A stretch of DNA of 64,000 nt from Pithys albifrons albifrons (Eukaryota > Chordata > Aves > Passeriformes > Thamnophilidae), in assembly GCF_047495875.1 (NCBI RefSeq), contig NC_092465.1, positions 3,078,347-3,142,346 on the forward strand, written 5' to 3'. Each line of letters begins with the position of its first letter. The stretch's first letter is position 1. Shown here piece by piece: positions 12,758-24,879 of the stretch. The position numbers and the translations under genes were made by a program. The notes below the pieces were generated by a model. That model saw nothing but the letters and a program-made list of their open reading frames with translations, was not told the origin of the DNA and made no database searches.

Positions 12758-13640
12758 AATCTCAAGATCATTGCGGTTGGAAAAGACCTCCAAGATCACA
12801 GAGTCCAGCCTGTGACTAATCCCCACCTTGTCCCCAGCCCAGAGCACTGAGTGCCATGGCCAGTCCTTCCTTGGACACCTCCAGGGATGGGGACTCTCCA
12901 AGATCACCAAGTCCACCTTGTCCCCCAGCCCAGAGCACTGAGTGCCACGGTCAGTTGTTCCTTGGACACCTCCAGGAATGGGGACTCTCCAAGGTCACCC
13001 GGTCCGCCCTGTGCCCGATCTCCACCTTTTCCCCAGCCCAGAGCACTGAGTGCCATGGCCACTCCTTCCTTGGACACCTCCAGGGATGGGACTCTCCAAG
13101 GTCACCAAGTCCACCTTGTCCCCCAGCCCAGAGCGCTGAGTGCCACATCCAGTTGTTCCTTGAACACCTCCAGGAATGGGGACTCTCCAAGGTCATCCGG
13201 TCCACCCTGTGCCCGATCCCCACCTTGTCCCCAGCCCAGAGCACTGAGGGCCATGGCCAGTCCTTCCTTGGCCACCTCCAGGGATGGGACTCTCCAAGGT
13301 CACCAAGTCCACCTTGTCCCCCAGCCCAGAGCACTGAGTGCCACAGCCAGTTGTTCCTTGGACACCTCCAGGGATGGGGACTCCAAACCTCCCTGGGCAG
13401 CCCCTTCCAATGCCTGACCAGTTTTTCCAGGAAGAAATTCCTCCTGATGTCCAATCTGAAGTTCCTCTGGCACAACTTGTCCCGTCCCTTGTTCCCTGGA
13501 GCCTGTTCCCCAGCCTGGCTCCACCTTCCCATCAGGAGTTGCAGAGAGAGAGAAGGTCCCCCCTGAGCCTCCTTTTCTCCAGCTGAGCTCTCACAGCTCC
13601 CTCAGCTGCCTCTCATAGGACTGACTCTCCAGACCCTTCA
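12758..13640 (-). mobile_element. CR1 fragment with expanded internal tandem repeat
   Basis: Inverted CR1: the 3' side at the left (GGTTGGAAAAGACCTCCAAG) and the 5' side at the right (CCTGAGCCTCCTTTTCTCCA, the complement of the [12 protein letters not shown] segment). From 13379 rightward it is ordinary CR1 ORF2 complement, whose minus-strand frame includes the motif FRLDIRRNFF. Between 12785 and 13378 the last part of the element is repeated six times, making the fragment far longer than a normal copy of that segment. Confidence 0.9.
12785..13378. repeat. Tandem repeat, 198-bp dimer of 107- and 91-bp units
   Basis: Unit starts (GACCTCC or GACTCTCC) fall at 12785, 12892, 12983, 13090, 13181, 13288 and 13379, so spacings alternate 107, 91, 107, 91, 107, 91. 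Long units contain an extra TGTGCCCGATC-like block (TGTGACTAATC in the first) and continue with CCTTCCTTGG. Short units lack that block and continue with TTGTTCCTTGG. Three dimers give exactly 594 bp. The repeated material is CR1 3'-end sequence. Confidence 0.93.
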
Positions 13641-13883
13641 CCATCATCATAAACAATTAATTACTAATATCACACCTTGCTAATAGTTGACATCAGCTGG
13701 GCATTTTCATCCTGAAAAAATAGATAAATGCTTAGATAGGAATGATATATCCAAACTGTACAACTTGAAGGCTTGGATGATGGAACAAAAAGACCTGGGA
13801 ATGTTCCAGTGCAGGAAAGATGAGGGAAATGTCAATTCCATTGGCATTTTGAGCCTGGCCTTCCACTGGCACCAGTGACACTG

Positions 13884-14051
13884 GCCTGCCCAGAGAGGGG
13901 GTGGATTCCCCATCCCTGGAGGTTTTGAAACTGAGCTTGGCCATGGCACTGAGTGCCATGATCTGGTAAAGGGACTGGAGTTGGCCCAAAGGGTTGGACT
14001 TGATGATCTGGGAGGTCTTTTCCAACCCAATCCATTCTATGATTCTGTGAC
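13884..14051 (+). mobile_element. CR1 LINE fragment, 3' end
   Basis: Starts at CCTGCCCAGAGAGGGGGTGG. It continues with CCCATCCCTGGAGGTTTTGA and GTGCCATGATCTGGTAAAGG and ends with ATTCTATGATTCTGTGA. It belongs to the same subfamily as the 11138, 21036, 49500 and 58268 copies, and lies about 240 bases from the preceding CR1 in the opposite orientation. Confidence 0.92.
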
Positions 14052-15839
14052 ACCACGAGGCTGTGCCTTGGTGTGGTCACACAGGACAAGGCTTGGCTTC
14101 CTCAGAGAAGAGCTTTGAGACTGACAAATGAAAACCTACTGCATAATAGACTATCAAATGTAATTATTATTGAGTTACCAGTTAACCTTATTGAGTTATT
14201 AACTTGGCAAAAGTGTGTCTGGAACGAAAAGGGCAGTGAGATAAAAGCAAAGGCTGGTAAGGTTTGTGTTCTTCCCTCTGTGTAGACGTGGGATGGGGAA
14301 GGAAAGGAATCCTTCATGTCTTGTCTGAGCCCAGCAGGGAATTAGAAATGCTTTCCAAAAAGAAAGAAAATATATAAAAAAATCAAGCAAAAAAAAGAAA
14401 TGGAACTAATCTTTTCTATTTGTCTAAGAACACCATTTAGACAGGTATATTCTTTCTTGGGGCAAATGACTTAATTTAAATTAATGTTATATGATCTATA
14501 AAAAATATTGTTTCAGGTCTTTTAGCTTTTCCCAATGAAAACTGAACTTTGTAAGTATTTCCTCCCTAATATAATAAAGTTATTTTTAGTTTTATGAATG
14601 GCTAGTAAAGAATGTTTTATACACCTGTAAGAAAGTTTGTTATTCAGGCCTTGGAGAAAACACCATGAAATATTGTATATGACACCAGATTGCTCTGCTA
14701 AAATATAAACTTTGCTGAGAATTATTTGGTGATTTTGAAGAGAGGAAAGCTTGAAAATAGAGCAAAAAAATACTTGAAAAAATATCTACTGTAAATCCTT
14801 AGGGCTGCAAAATACATCTTTATAAGTAATTAAATCTTCATATCTGTGATATTCATTTTTGATGACACTAATGAGGAAAAGAAAGTCAATATGTTTAAAG
14901 TGAGAGCATCTCTACCTATTTCCTTAGAAAATGGTGCAAAGATGTCTTGAGACTGCTGGAAGTTATTTTCTGAGTTGGTTTTTTTTTTGTTCTACAGTCT
15001 TGTTTGTGGCTCCAGTCTCTGCTGCAGCACAACTTACAGCAGCAAACCAGGAGGGATTCCCATTTGCTGAATGATTTTATTAAGAGTGTGTTTTGACTCT
15101 GGCTGCACTTGATTCCTCAAGCCAAGTGCCTACATAAAGAACATTAACTGTAGGGATAGAATTGATTAGTGAACATTCCTGTCTGGTAGAATATAAGTGA
15201 AGACATCAAGAGAGGTGGAAAAGAAAGACATGAATCAGCAGTCAAAGCCAAGACAGCCGAGACCAGGAGAGGTCACCCAATGCAGTGCTGCCTCCAGGTA
15301 AGATCAACAATACCTATGTCAGTCTTGACACATGTTTGCTTAATTCTTTTTAAATGCCTGCAGCACTGGAGATTTCCTCACTCCTCCATAATGTTATTTC
15401 AGTTGGGAACTATCCTGACAATCCTGAAGTTTTCCCCAAATCCTTCCCTTACCCTTTCCTCCCCCCTGCAAATTAGTTTTCTCTTATATTTATAATAAGT
15501 ATTAAGAAGTCACTTCATTGATGCCCCAGACAGCCTTCATTTTTTTTTTGAAGATTTCTACCACATCTTTCTTGGTGAAACAGTTCCCTTCCTTGCCAGC
15601 CTTTCATTCATTTTCCACTCAGAGTGAACACAGAAGCTCCAAAATGCAAGATTACCTCATCCTTTTTGAGATACAGAAAGTTCAGGTTTACAACTCATCT
15701 TATGTGGATTCCAAAGACAGCACATTCTCACCTTTACCTCAAGGCATTACCTCTGGTTGGGTCTGGTCATGATTCATGTTGATTAATTCTGCAAATTTGA
15801 GAGCAAAAATGTTTTTGGAGTCTCTGCCCTGAAAATCTG
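14052..15839. other. Unique AT-rich sequence
   Basis: No repeat family recognised. A-rich and T-rich runs occur around 14360-14400 and 14980. Short open frames at 15280-15772 show no recognisable protein features. Confidence 0.4.
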
Positions 15840-15992
15840 GTGATGTCTCATCCCTGGAAGTGTCCAAGGCCAGGCTGGACAGGGCCTGGAGCAACCTGTG
15901 CTGTTGGAGGGTTGTCCCTGCCTGTGGAAGGGGGTTTGGAAGGAGATGAGTTTTAAGGCCCCTTCCAACCCAACCCAGTCTGTGATTCTATG
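15840..15992 (+). mobile_element. CR1 LINE fragment, 3' end
   Basis: The recognisable part runs from CATCCCTGGAAGTGTCCAAG through GGCCTGGAGCAACCTGTG and GGTTGTCCCTGCCTGTGGAA to CCCCTTCCAACCCAACCCAG and TGTGATTCTATGA. It is short and diverged. Confidence 0.9.
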
Positions 15993-16576
15993 AAACAGTT
16001 TCCTTGAGAGCCAGGAATTGGGTTACAGCTCACAGACAGGTAGATAATTATATAATTTATTGAGTTTAGCTAAAGATGCTTTTTGGTGATTTTTTTTTAT
16101 ACTGAGCTGCAAAAAATTGCAGAGAGTAGAACATTGCACTCAACTTCAACTTTTAGGTTACAACTTACAGCCATATCAGTCTAAGATGAAATCCAGTGTT
16201 TATTGGGGGAATTATTTTTCCAGCTTGTAAACAAGCAATTTTTCTATCTTTAAGGCTTTTATTGAGGGACAGTGCACCACTGTAGGAATGGATCACCCAG
16301 AGAACATTGAAAAGATGCTTTTCTGCTCAAAATCTGTGAAATTCTAAGCAAAAAATCCAGACTAAACAATTTTCCATAAAGACAGGGAGAATGTAATTTT
16401 CCCTTTGCCATCTTCTGTCTTTGTGAACCTGAAATATGGCAACTAATTGTGCTTGGAGTTCAGCAAAGCTCCTGGAACATCTCAAGCCTTGAGTTGCCAT
16501 TAATGAAGCAAACACATACATTGCACAAAGAAACTTGTATCCCCATGCAAGTCCAACTTCCATGTTTCCTCTTAAA
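15993..16576. other. Unique sequence between two CR1 fragments
   Basis: AT-rich, with a T run near 16090. I see no gene or repeat. Confidence 0.4.
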
Positions 16577-16782
16577 ATCACAGGATCCTTAAGGTTGGCA
16601 AAGACCTTCAAGATCATCAAGTCTAACCATCAGTCAGCACCACCATGTTCACCCTTACACCATGTCCTCAAGTGGCTTATCCACATGTTTTTAACAGCTC
16701 CAGGGGTGGTGACTCCACCACTTCAATGGGCAGCCAGTTCCAGTGCTTGACAACCCTTGATCTAAACGTGGTTCTGTTCCCT
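16577..16782 (-). mobile_element. CR1 LINE fragment, antisense
   Basis: It contains the inverted 3' segment ATCACAGGATCCTTAAGGTT, then AGACCTTCAAGATCATCAAG, then the complement of the last ORF2 codons (CAGCTCCAGGGGTGGTGACT, GGGCAGCCAGTTCCAGTGCT). It is older and more diverged than the 11138 copy. Confidence 0.88.
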
Positions 16783-17584
16783 ACACTGACCTTACCTGTG
16801 TATTTTAACACTCTTTAGCTTGCACAGTGTCACTCAATAAAATGCCTAATCTGTAAAGAAACAGGAAAGATCTTGTATTTCATCATCCCAAACACTGGTG
16901 GCTACTTTGTCACCTGTGTCTCCTCCAAAAACTGGATTAGGTGCCTAAGGTCACTATTTCAAAGCATCCAGACTAGAAATTGCTGACTTGGGCTGGGAAG
17001 TTCCTGCAAACATGTAGGGTTGTACCTCCAAAGAGAACCTCTGGCCATGACCCATATCACGTGGTACCTGCTTGATCCAAAAGTGTTGGGATGGAGCTTT
17101 ACCAGCGATAAACGCCCAGTCCAGCTGTCCCAGCCTGTGACCTTCTTGTGACAATAAACCCCAATGTCTGAGTCAAAGCTGAGCTTTGTTGTGGTAGTAG
17201 AGGACCAGCAGCCCATGTGTAAGAAAACGTGTCTTGAAAATGTCAAAATGCAAGTGGAGAAAATCGTCATCTCGGTCTGTGTTTTTCAGCTGTCCTTAAT
17301 TTAAGCCCATCCCAAGCTGGGTATTTATTCCCCTCCATGGACTTGAATGGAGCTGAGCAGGGTGTGGGTGGTTCCTTTTCCTGAGGTGGTGATGGGATGT
17401 TTGTAGTAGATGAAAAAAAGGTCTTTTCAGGTCAAAATTGCTAATTCCTCAGATTTCTAAAGGTCTTTGCTAATTTAGGATACCAAGAGTGTCATTTTTT
17501 CCAGTTGAGATTTTTGCAGGACAGATTTTCAACTCCTTGTTCAGCAAATGTTGCTGTGCCCATCCCTGCAAGCTTTCAAACTCT
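16783..17584. other. Unique sequence
   Basis: Moderate-complexity DNA with no recognised repeat or exon. The open frame at 16959-17270 on the minus strand has no known features. Confidence 0.35.
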
Positions 17585-17587
17585 CAT

Positions 17588-17728
17588 TTATATATATATA
17601 TATATTTTTATATATATATATATATTATTTATTTTATTTTATTTTATTTTATTTTATTTTATTTTATTTTATTTTATTTTATTTTATTTTATTTTATTTT
17701 ATTTTATTTTATTTTATTTTATTTTATT

Positions 17729-17779
<51 letters not shown>

Positions 17780-17782
17780 TTT
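17588..17782. repeat. Compound microsatellite (TA)n-(ATTTT)20-(ATTT)13
   Basis: Two TA runs (17588-17605 and 17609-17625) are followed by twenty uninterrupted ATTTT units (17631-17730). These pass directly into thirteen ATTT units (17731-17782). The purity suggests a recently expanding, length-polymorphic locus. Apparent Tyr/Ile/Phe/Leu-rich open frames here are repeat translations. Confidence 0.98.
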
Positions 17783-20700
17783 CAGTGCTCTGTCCCCTCT
17801 GTGTTAATGATGATCCAACCCCAGCAGGTGAGTTCCAAATGCAAGGAATAGTGTGGGAAAAAGCCTGGAAGAGAGACCTGGAAAGTTCTGCTTCTTGGTG
17901 AATGTTATTTAATGTAGACAATGAATGAAGTGCTTCGATTGAAGTGATTTATCTCTTAATCAGACCATCTACCTGTTCATCCAGTCAGCTGTTTTTTGTA
18001 TTTATTTGTACTTTACTCAGGGGAATATAAAGAAAGAAGTTCATAAAACCCTTGGGATTTGAAAGGACATGTCTTATATCTGCTTTCCTCCTCTTATATA
18101 GAAATTAAAAAGGTTTTATTTAATTCTATGGCACTCTCATGAAGGACTGAAGGGTTTGAAATATGTATTTTGCTTCTCACACTCAGTTTCTTTTATTTTT
18201 AATAAAAAAAAGAATTAATAAGTTTATATATTAGAATGCCAGGGCAAGCCAGACAACTTCCCAGACCTCTCTGTGTTTCTTCTTCAGTTCTACTTTAAAA
18301 GTTTAAATATATTTGAAGGTATTACCATGTGAAAATATTAACTATTAAAGAAAACCTGTGAGACTGTTGTCAAAGGTAGAACCAACCCTGCAACGTGTGG
18401 CACGGAGCTGTGATGGACAGAAAATAAAGGTAATAAATTTCACTTTAAAAAGGCAAACTGTTTGCAAGGTGAAATATTTCTGAAAATCTTCAGCAAGTGA
18501 AAGTAATTTGAAATAATTCCACCCAAACCACTGCAATAGGTTACCAATAATCTGTAGTTTACAGGCTGCTTTATGGAGGGGACACTCCTGTCCAATCACC
18601 CCAAATTTACTACCAAGAGATGCCAAAAATCTCCAGAACACAAATCTCTTATTTACAGGATACCAACCCCCAAACTATCACTAAAACATTTTAATTTATT
18701 TAGTGAATTTAGACAAAAATAATCAATTCTTTATTCTTAAAAATTACTAAATTTTGCCTTCAGGATCCATAAACAACAACAAACTGTTTTCAATTTATTT
18801 AGAATTAATCTCTTCCCATTCCTGACAGAAACCTTGATGATTTAATAATTTTTATCCCTTTGAAATCATACCCCTGGACTTTATTTTTTAAATGTCATTT
18901 TAACTTCACTTGAATCCCACCAGTCATAAATGTACAATGGATTCTTTAAGAAAAGAAAAATAATCCAAAGAATTTTCTTAGAAGAGTGATTTTGTATTGT
19001 ATTTTTAGCAACAAAAAAATCTGTTTATTCCTTACTTGAGAAGGGTAAATATCCAAAATATCTGGTGATATAAACTGTGTATAACAGCAAGTCCAATATG
19101 TTGCTTTTCTTCTTTTACAGGTTAAGCTGTTTTTGGTGAATTCACATTCCATGGGCTGCAGGAATTCTGAATTCAGAAAACTTGAATTTCAAGGTATGAT
19201 TCCCATTCCTTTATTTCCTTTGGCTTTTCATCTGGTTTTCTTGGAATAATACATTTTAAAATATCTTTAATTTTTTTTCCTCATTAAAAATATTCTCTTA
19301 TTAACATAACAGATATTTCTGATTCTTCCATTTTCAAGATTTTTTAAACAAAAAATACTAATTTCAATTCTGAAAAAAAAAAATAGATGGAAACCTCTAT
19401 TTATTTGGTGGTATCAGTCTGTCTGTTGCTGGTTTTATTTTCCCACAACCACCCCACTGATTCCCACTTAATTTTAGTCAAGCACATGACACAGAGCAGA
19501 GGGGAGAAGAAATATTTTTGGCTGAAGACATTGGAGTAAATCACAGCTCTTGTGAGAAAATGTCATGAATATCTACAGAGAACAGACAGAACTCAGATTT
19601 TATGAGAAAGAGATAGAGGGGAAAATGCAAGGACTCAATTTATCTGCATCTGAATGATAAAGAAGTGCCTGAACCCTTCTGGTATTGAAATCTATGCTTT
19701 TGGAGGGAGTATTTTTAATTTTTTTTTAAGATAGTGTTTTGGTTCCTAAACCATTTATAATTCATGAGGTCAGAAGGAATCAGTGCAGGGGTAGAGTTTG
19801 ACCTGGACTGTACAGACTGAAGGGCTCCCTAAATTAATTCCCACTCAAAAAAAAAAAAAGTATATCTTTTAAAAGCATAATTTTAACTTGAACATGTGTT
19901 GATGGAAACCCCCCCAGCTCTGCTAAGCTGTTACAAGATTTGTTACTTTGACTTTTAAAAAAAAACAAAAATATATTTTTAACTTATTTACATGAAGTCT
20001 CTTGAACTTCTTGTCCAGTGTTTCTCTCTTTGATATCCCATTCCTTAATTTCTCATGGATCCTTCCCATGTTTCCCTACCAATTCAACCATTTTTATTGA
20101 TTTCTCTGTTTATACCAACCATACCAGAAATATTTTCAATCCTTAAAAATTTTAATTAATTAAAAATAAACCAAATTATAACTGGGCAGAGAGGATTCAG
20201 GGCACACTTTTATGAGTGTGGCATTCCCATGCCATGGTATTTGCCATGGGAATTTCCTAATAGTTTACAACTTAATGCTTATGAAAAACTTGGAAGTTTG
20301 GAAGTCTGGTGTAACTGGTATAGCATCACCTTTAGGAATTGGGAAATTAGGATGTGCTTCTTAATCACTTAGTCCTGTATCAGCTTCTCTTCCTGCCTTT
20401 TGATGTGGGTAGAGAAGGTTTTATTCCTCTCTATGGTGGGAATAAGAATATTTAGCACACATTTATTTCAGGAGCCTGGAATATATTGATTTAAAGATTA
20501 TGCTCATTGAAACCTCCCTTTCCACTTGGACAGCTGACTAATTTTTTGAGGGAGTAGTTCCATTTTTCCCTAATTTTTTCTTCCTCCAAAGGGCAGAGAA
20601 TGACTGTGAGACCTCCATGCTCTGCAAAGGGAGATGTATTTGAGTGTTCCCATGAGCTGAAAGTCTCTGAGGGCTGAGGGAACAGCCCAGTGAGACTCTG

Positions 20701-21029
20701 CCACCACCCAGACACCTCCCTAAGCTGCATAATTTGTCCATCACGAGACAAGTCTGACTTAGGGAGAGTATTAGTGTGGCTAATGCTGCAGACACCACTC
20801 ACTGCAGCATCTCTGTGACCACTGCATTGGTTTTGCCTTCCCTGCAGCTCCCCAGTGCTCTGTGCCCCACCAGATCCTGCAGGAACTCAGTGTCTCTCAA
20901 GAGAGATGCACAGAAGCAAATTCACCCTCTCCCAATTATTTTCACAGTCTGAATGACAGCGAGTACCCCCCTGATTTCACACCTGTTTCTTGAATGGTTT
21001 TCATTAGAAAAGGAGATTTATTTCACTGT
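17783..21029. other. Unique AT-rich sequence
   Basis: About 3.2 kb without recognised mobile elements. It has long A or T runs around 18200, 19270, 19372-19382, 19848-19859 and 19957. Sequence from 20480 to 20960 is more balanced, but I recognise no exon. Confidence 0.4.
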
Positions 21030-21488
21030 GACATCCAGAGAAGAGCAACGAGGCTGGAGAAGGGACTGGAGCACAAGTGCTGTGGGGAGAGGCTGAGGGA
21101 GCTGGGGGTGTTCAGCCTGGAGAAGAGGAGGCTCAGAGGTGACCTCAGCACTGTCTGGAACTGCCTGAAGGGAAGTTCTGGCCAGGTGGGGGTTGGTCTC
21201 TTCTCCCAGGCACTCAGCAATAGGACAAGGGGGCACGATGGGCTCAAGCTCTGCCAGGGGAAATTGAAGTTGGAGATGAGAAAGAAATTCTTTGCAGAGA
21301 GAGTGCTCAGGCATTGGAATGGGCTGCCCAGAGAGGGGGTGGATTCCCCATCCCTGGAGGTTTTTCAGCTGAGCTTGGCCGTGGCACTGAGTGCCATGAT
21401 CTGGTAAAGGGACTGAAGTTGGCCCAAAGGTTGGACTTGATGATCTCAGAGGTCTTTTCCAACCCAATCAATTCTATGATTCTATGAT
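21030..21488 (+). mobile_element. Young CR1 LINE fragment, 3' end
   Basis: The 5' truncation lies at about 21036 and the 3' end is ATTCTATGATTCTATGAT. Bases 21037-21277 match 49881-50121 with no difference that I can find by eye (241 bp). The copy is therefore recent or was homogenised with its relative. Confidence 0.96.
21036..21407 (+). pseudogene. CR1 ORF2 C-terminal remnant
   Basis: An open frame to a TAA stop encodes the C-terminal end of the CR1 ORF2 protein (a LINE endonuclease/reverse transcriptase polyprotein). Motifs in order are [57 protein letters not shown] and a final SAMIW. The endonuclease and reverse transcriptase domains are absent because of 5' truncation, so it cannot mobilise. 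No frame break is seen within the fragment. Confidence 0.9.
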
Positions 21489-23462
21489 CATACCTGAAAG
21501 CCAGTTGCCTGCTTCATTTATCTGCCTAACCTACATGAGGGCCAGTGCTGCAGCCAGAAAGGTCTCCTTGCTCCTCAGTGTTTGAGGAAGAGTGTTAATT
21601 TTTTTGTCATAACCCTGGCATTGTATTCTTTTGTTTTTTCCCCCTGCTTTCCAGCAACATGTCCTTCACTAGTAGCTCAAAAATCTCCTTTTCTACCACA
21701 CCAGGCAGCAAACTTGTAGATGTAAGAAAACAGATCTATGGCTGATGTTCAGGATTTGTGCTCTTGAGAAACACCTTGAGTTAATAGTCTGCTGTACAAA
21801 GCCACTCATTCTTATTCTGTCTGAGGGAGTCTTTGTTCCCTGAGTTTGCCATGGGCTGTTCTGGTGTTTCCACTTTATCTCTGACATATCATTAAGATCT
21901 TTTGCTGGCAAGTTTAAAAAAAAAACAAACAAAACAGTCAACCAAACCCACCAAACCAAAAGCAGAAAACCCACCTAACATGTGTAACCCCTTCATCTGC
22001 TTTAGCATAAGCATGTGAATTACATTTTAATTTTCATCAAAGGTTTCGCTTTTCTGCTGTGATATTTTAGTAGATTAAATATTTCTTCTTCATTTAATTT
22101 TGTGCACACATTACTGCATAACCTTAACTTTTTAACTAAAAATAATTAGCAATTTTCACTGGTTCCTGGATGTTGCTAATGCTCATAGTTTCTCCTCAGA
22201 TTTCTCCTGCATTCTTTTGGATCTCTTTGAAGTGATTAGAATGGTTTTAAGGTTGACCCAAACTGAATTGGTTACAGGAGATAAGGAAAACATTTTAATA
22301 TGAACAGTGCATAGACAGAGATGATAAAGACAATTTTGGGCATATAGAGAAGGCAGAGAAGGAAACTGAAATCAAGGAATCTCTGCTTGGGTCTGGTAAA
22401 TGACTTGATTTCACACGCTTTTCAGCAGAGGAATGTGGATGTTCAGGAAAACTTGATCAAGAGCCATATCCAAAAGAGCATTTGCATATCTGAAATAGGG
22501 TGCACAAAGATTTTCAAGGCCTACACCCAAGACTGCCATCCACAACTGCTTTTATTCAGACACACTTTGGCCTGAAAGTGCCACTGAACTTCAGCCTTCC
22601 TTGGTGGGGAGAAAACAAGTGTGAGGAGCTGCTGACCCAGTGGGGATGGGCATCAGGACCTTCTTCTGCTGCCAACAGGCTTAAAGTCACACCAGCCCCA
22701 GGAGAGGACACCTGGGCCTGCCACTTGTCACACAGAATGGCTTGTAATTACTCCCATGGTAGAAAATCATTACACAAATGAGGTGGCGTTCAGTGTCAGA
22801 GAACTGCGGATATCGGTGAGGAAGCCTGAAAATGTGGCTTTATATTATAACTTGTGTTAACACCTTAAGAGGCTGCATTCAGCAATTCTTGATGGGTGAG
22901 AGCTGGCAAAGCAGACTCCAGAAGCCAAGGGGTTTGGGGAAACTGGTTCAAAGGAAGGGAGTGCTCTGTTGTCTGAAGAAGCAGCAGAGCAAAAAAGGGT
23001 GTATTCGATAAAACCTTTGGTGCTGAGCATGGGATGAATGGAATCAAAGCTCTGCAGGATTCAGATCAGAGAGGAATGAGCTGCTGTTATGAGTACAATG
23101 TTTAGAGTACTACAGAAACCACCCAGTGCCAGTTGAAGTGCAATATTTAGTTTTCAGGCTTACGCTAATTAATAATTTAATTGCTATGTTGGATGGAGTT
23201 GGGGTTTGTAACTGATTGTGGGATAATTTAAACAATAAATTGTGGTGGGTTTGGGGTTTTTTTCTGGAAATTTTCTAGCTGTTTCCATACTTTTCATTTT
23301 GGAGAAGTCCTCAAACCATGTGGAAACAAAGCCATAATTTCATTTGGCTTTATCCTGAGCTGAGCCTCCCCTGGATGAAGCCAACCCTTAATCCCAGAGA
23401 CCCAAAGCATTTCAGTGTCCCCTTTTCTGTGGAAAGTGGACTGATTTTATGACCATAAACTA
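21489..23462. other. Unique sequence
   Basis: About 2 kb without recognised repeats. The part from 22380 to 22830 is balanced and complex; its short open frames do not resemble known proteins. An A run lies at about 21918. Confidence 0.4.
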
Positions 23463-23664
23463 AAACACAAGAAGTTTCACCTCAGCATGAGAAAGAGCTT
23501 CTTTCCATGAGAGTGGCAGAGCACTGGAACAGTTGCCCAAGGAGGTCATGATATCTACAGCCATCTGGATGTGTTACTGTGTCACCTGCTGTAGGTGACC
23601 CTGGCTGAGCTGGATGATCTCCAGAGGTCCCTTCCAACCCTAAATATTCTGTGACTCTGTGGTT
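23463..23664 (+). mobile_element. CR1 LINE fragment, 3' end
   Basis: It begins with the ORF2 C-terminal segment GAAGTTTCACCTCAGCATGA and GCAGAGCACTGGAACAGTTG. It continues through GTCACCTGCTGTAGGTGACC and GGATGATCTCCAGAGGTCCC to TTCTGTGACTCTGTGG. The GTCACCTGC/GGTGACCCTGG block marks a different CR1 subfamily from most others in the window. Confidence 0.9.
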
Positions 23665-23787
23665 TCTCCAGGTCATCATGGATGCCATATTTATTTGCAG
23701 CAGATGAAAAAAGAAGGTGTTTGAAGAGGTTGAGATGGTTGAAGGTTGTTTCCTGCATTTCCAGTTGTAGAAATGTCACTGCTGTCA

Positions 23788-23982
23788 GAAGGAAGTTCAC
23801 TGGGAGGGTGAGCAGGCCCTGGAACAGGTTGGACAGAGAAGCTGTGACTGCCCCTGGATCCCTGGAAGTGTCCAAGGCCAGATTGGAGCAACCTGGGCTG
23901 GTGGGAGGTGTCCCTGCCCATGGCAAGGAGTGGAACAAGAGAGTCTTCCAAGTCCCTTCCAACCCAAATCATTCCACCTTTT
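23788..23982 (+). mobile_element. CR1 LINE fragment, 3' end
   Basis: It runs from GAAGGAAGTTCACTGGGAGG through GTGAGCAGGCCCTGGAACAG and TGTCCCTGCCCATGGCAAGG to CCCTTCCAACCCAAATCATT. It lies about 120 bases downstream of another CR1 in the same orientation but belongs to a different subfamily, so two separate insertions are likely. Confidence 0.9.
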
Positions 23983-24567
23983 GTGACTTCTCCTGCAGTT
24001 ACTGCCTGAGAACTTAATTTCTGAGAACTTAACAGAGGGAATCCATGGTGTTCTTGCAGATTTCTTCCTCTGCCATGCAGCCAGAACAAGGCAGACTTTG
24101 CCCAAGGGTGATAATTTCTTCTCTAAAGCAGCAAATCTCCAGCAATTTCTTTCTGTTTCATTGCTTTGCTCTGTCTCTGTAAAAGCAAGAGGTAAATTTC
24201 CTTATGCATTTAAAAAAGGTTACTTTTGTTTTTCTTTTTTCCTGCTTTCCTGCTTTCTTCCATATAACTTTTTTTCTCATTGGGCAGGGAAGGCACAATT
24301 TGGGGTCTAGAAAAATATTTAGTTTTGTGGGCGAGACTGCCAGTGATTTTACTCTTCTTGTTTCTCGAAATGGAGAGTTAAAATGAATTAAAAACACACG
24401 TGGCAAGCTTAAAAATTTCAGTCAGAGTTGTGTATATTCAATGTGTTTGTACATCCTGGAGTTAGATGAGGCCTCGTCTGCCATCTCACAACTCCTGACA
24501 GCATTGCAGATTTGGTTCTTAGTGGGAATTCTGAATAACTTGTGAAATCTGGTATATTTGTGCCTTC

Positions 24568-24591
24568 TTTTTTTTTTTTTTTTTTTTTTTT
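24568..24591. repeat. Poly(T) tract, 24 bases
   Basis: An uninterrupted run of T. No LINE or processed-transcript body is visible on either side, so I treat it as a simple homopolymer. Confidence 0.95.
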
Positions 24592-24879
24592 GCCTCTGCT
24601 GCTAAATCATTATTGTCTCACCTCTCACAAAAAGCATCATCCAATTTCAGCAGCAGCTTTCAGCCCCATTGTTGGCAGTTTTGATTGAATTTAGGGTTAT
24701 AAACAGCAAAGTGACTGTGAGAATGGCTGGACTTATTGCCCTGCAAACCCCCTCTGTGCTGAGGGCACCGTGGGCACAAAATGGGAAAGTTTCTCCAACT
24801 GAGAACTGCACAATCGTAGTTAGGGCTTTATTACTTACTTCTAATTTGTATTGATGGCCTAAAAAAAAAATAGCATGCT

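Noticed and set aside
12856..13566. 236-codon open frame encoding a regular repetitive protein
   Set aside because: The periodicity is the 198-bp CR1-derived DNA repeat, which preserves frame. There is no independent sign of coding selection.
17489..17901. Three overlapping frames rich in Tyr, Ile, Leu and Phe
   Set aside because: They are direct translations of the TA, ATTTT and ATTT microsatellite.
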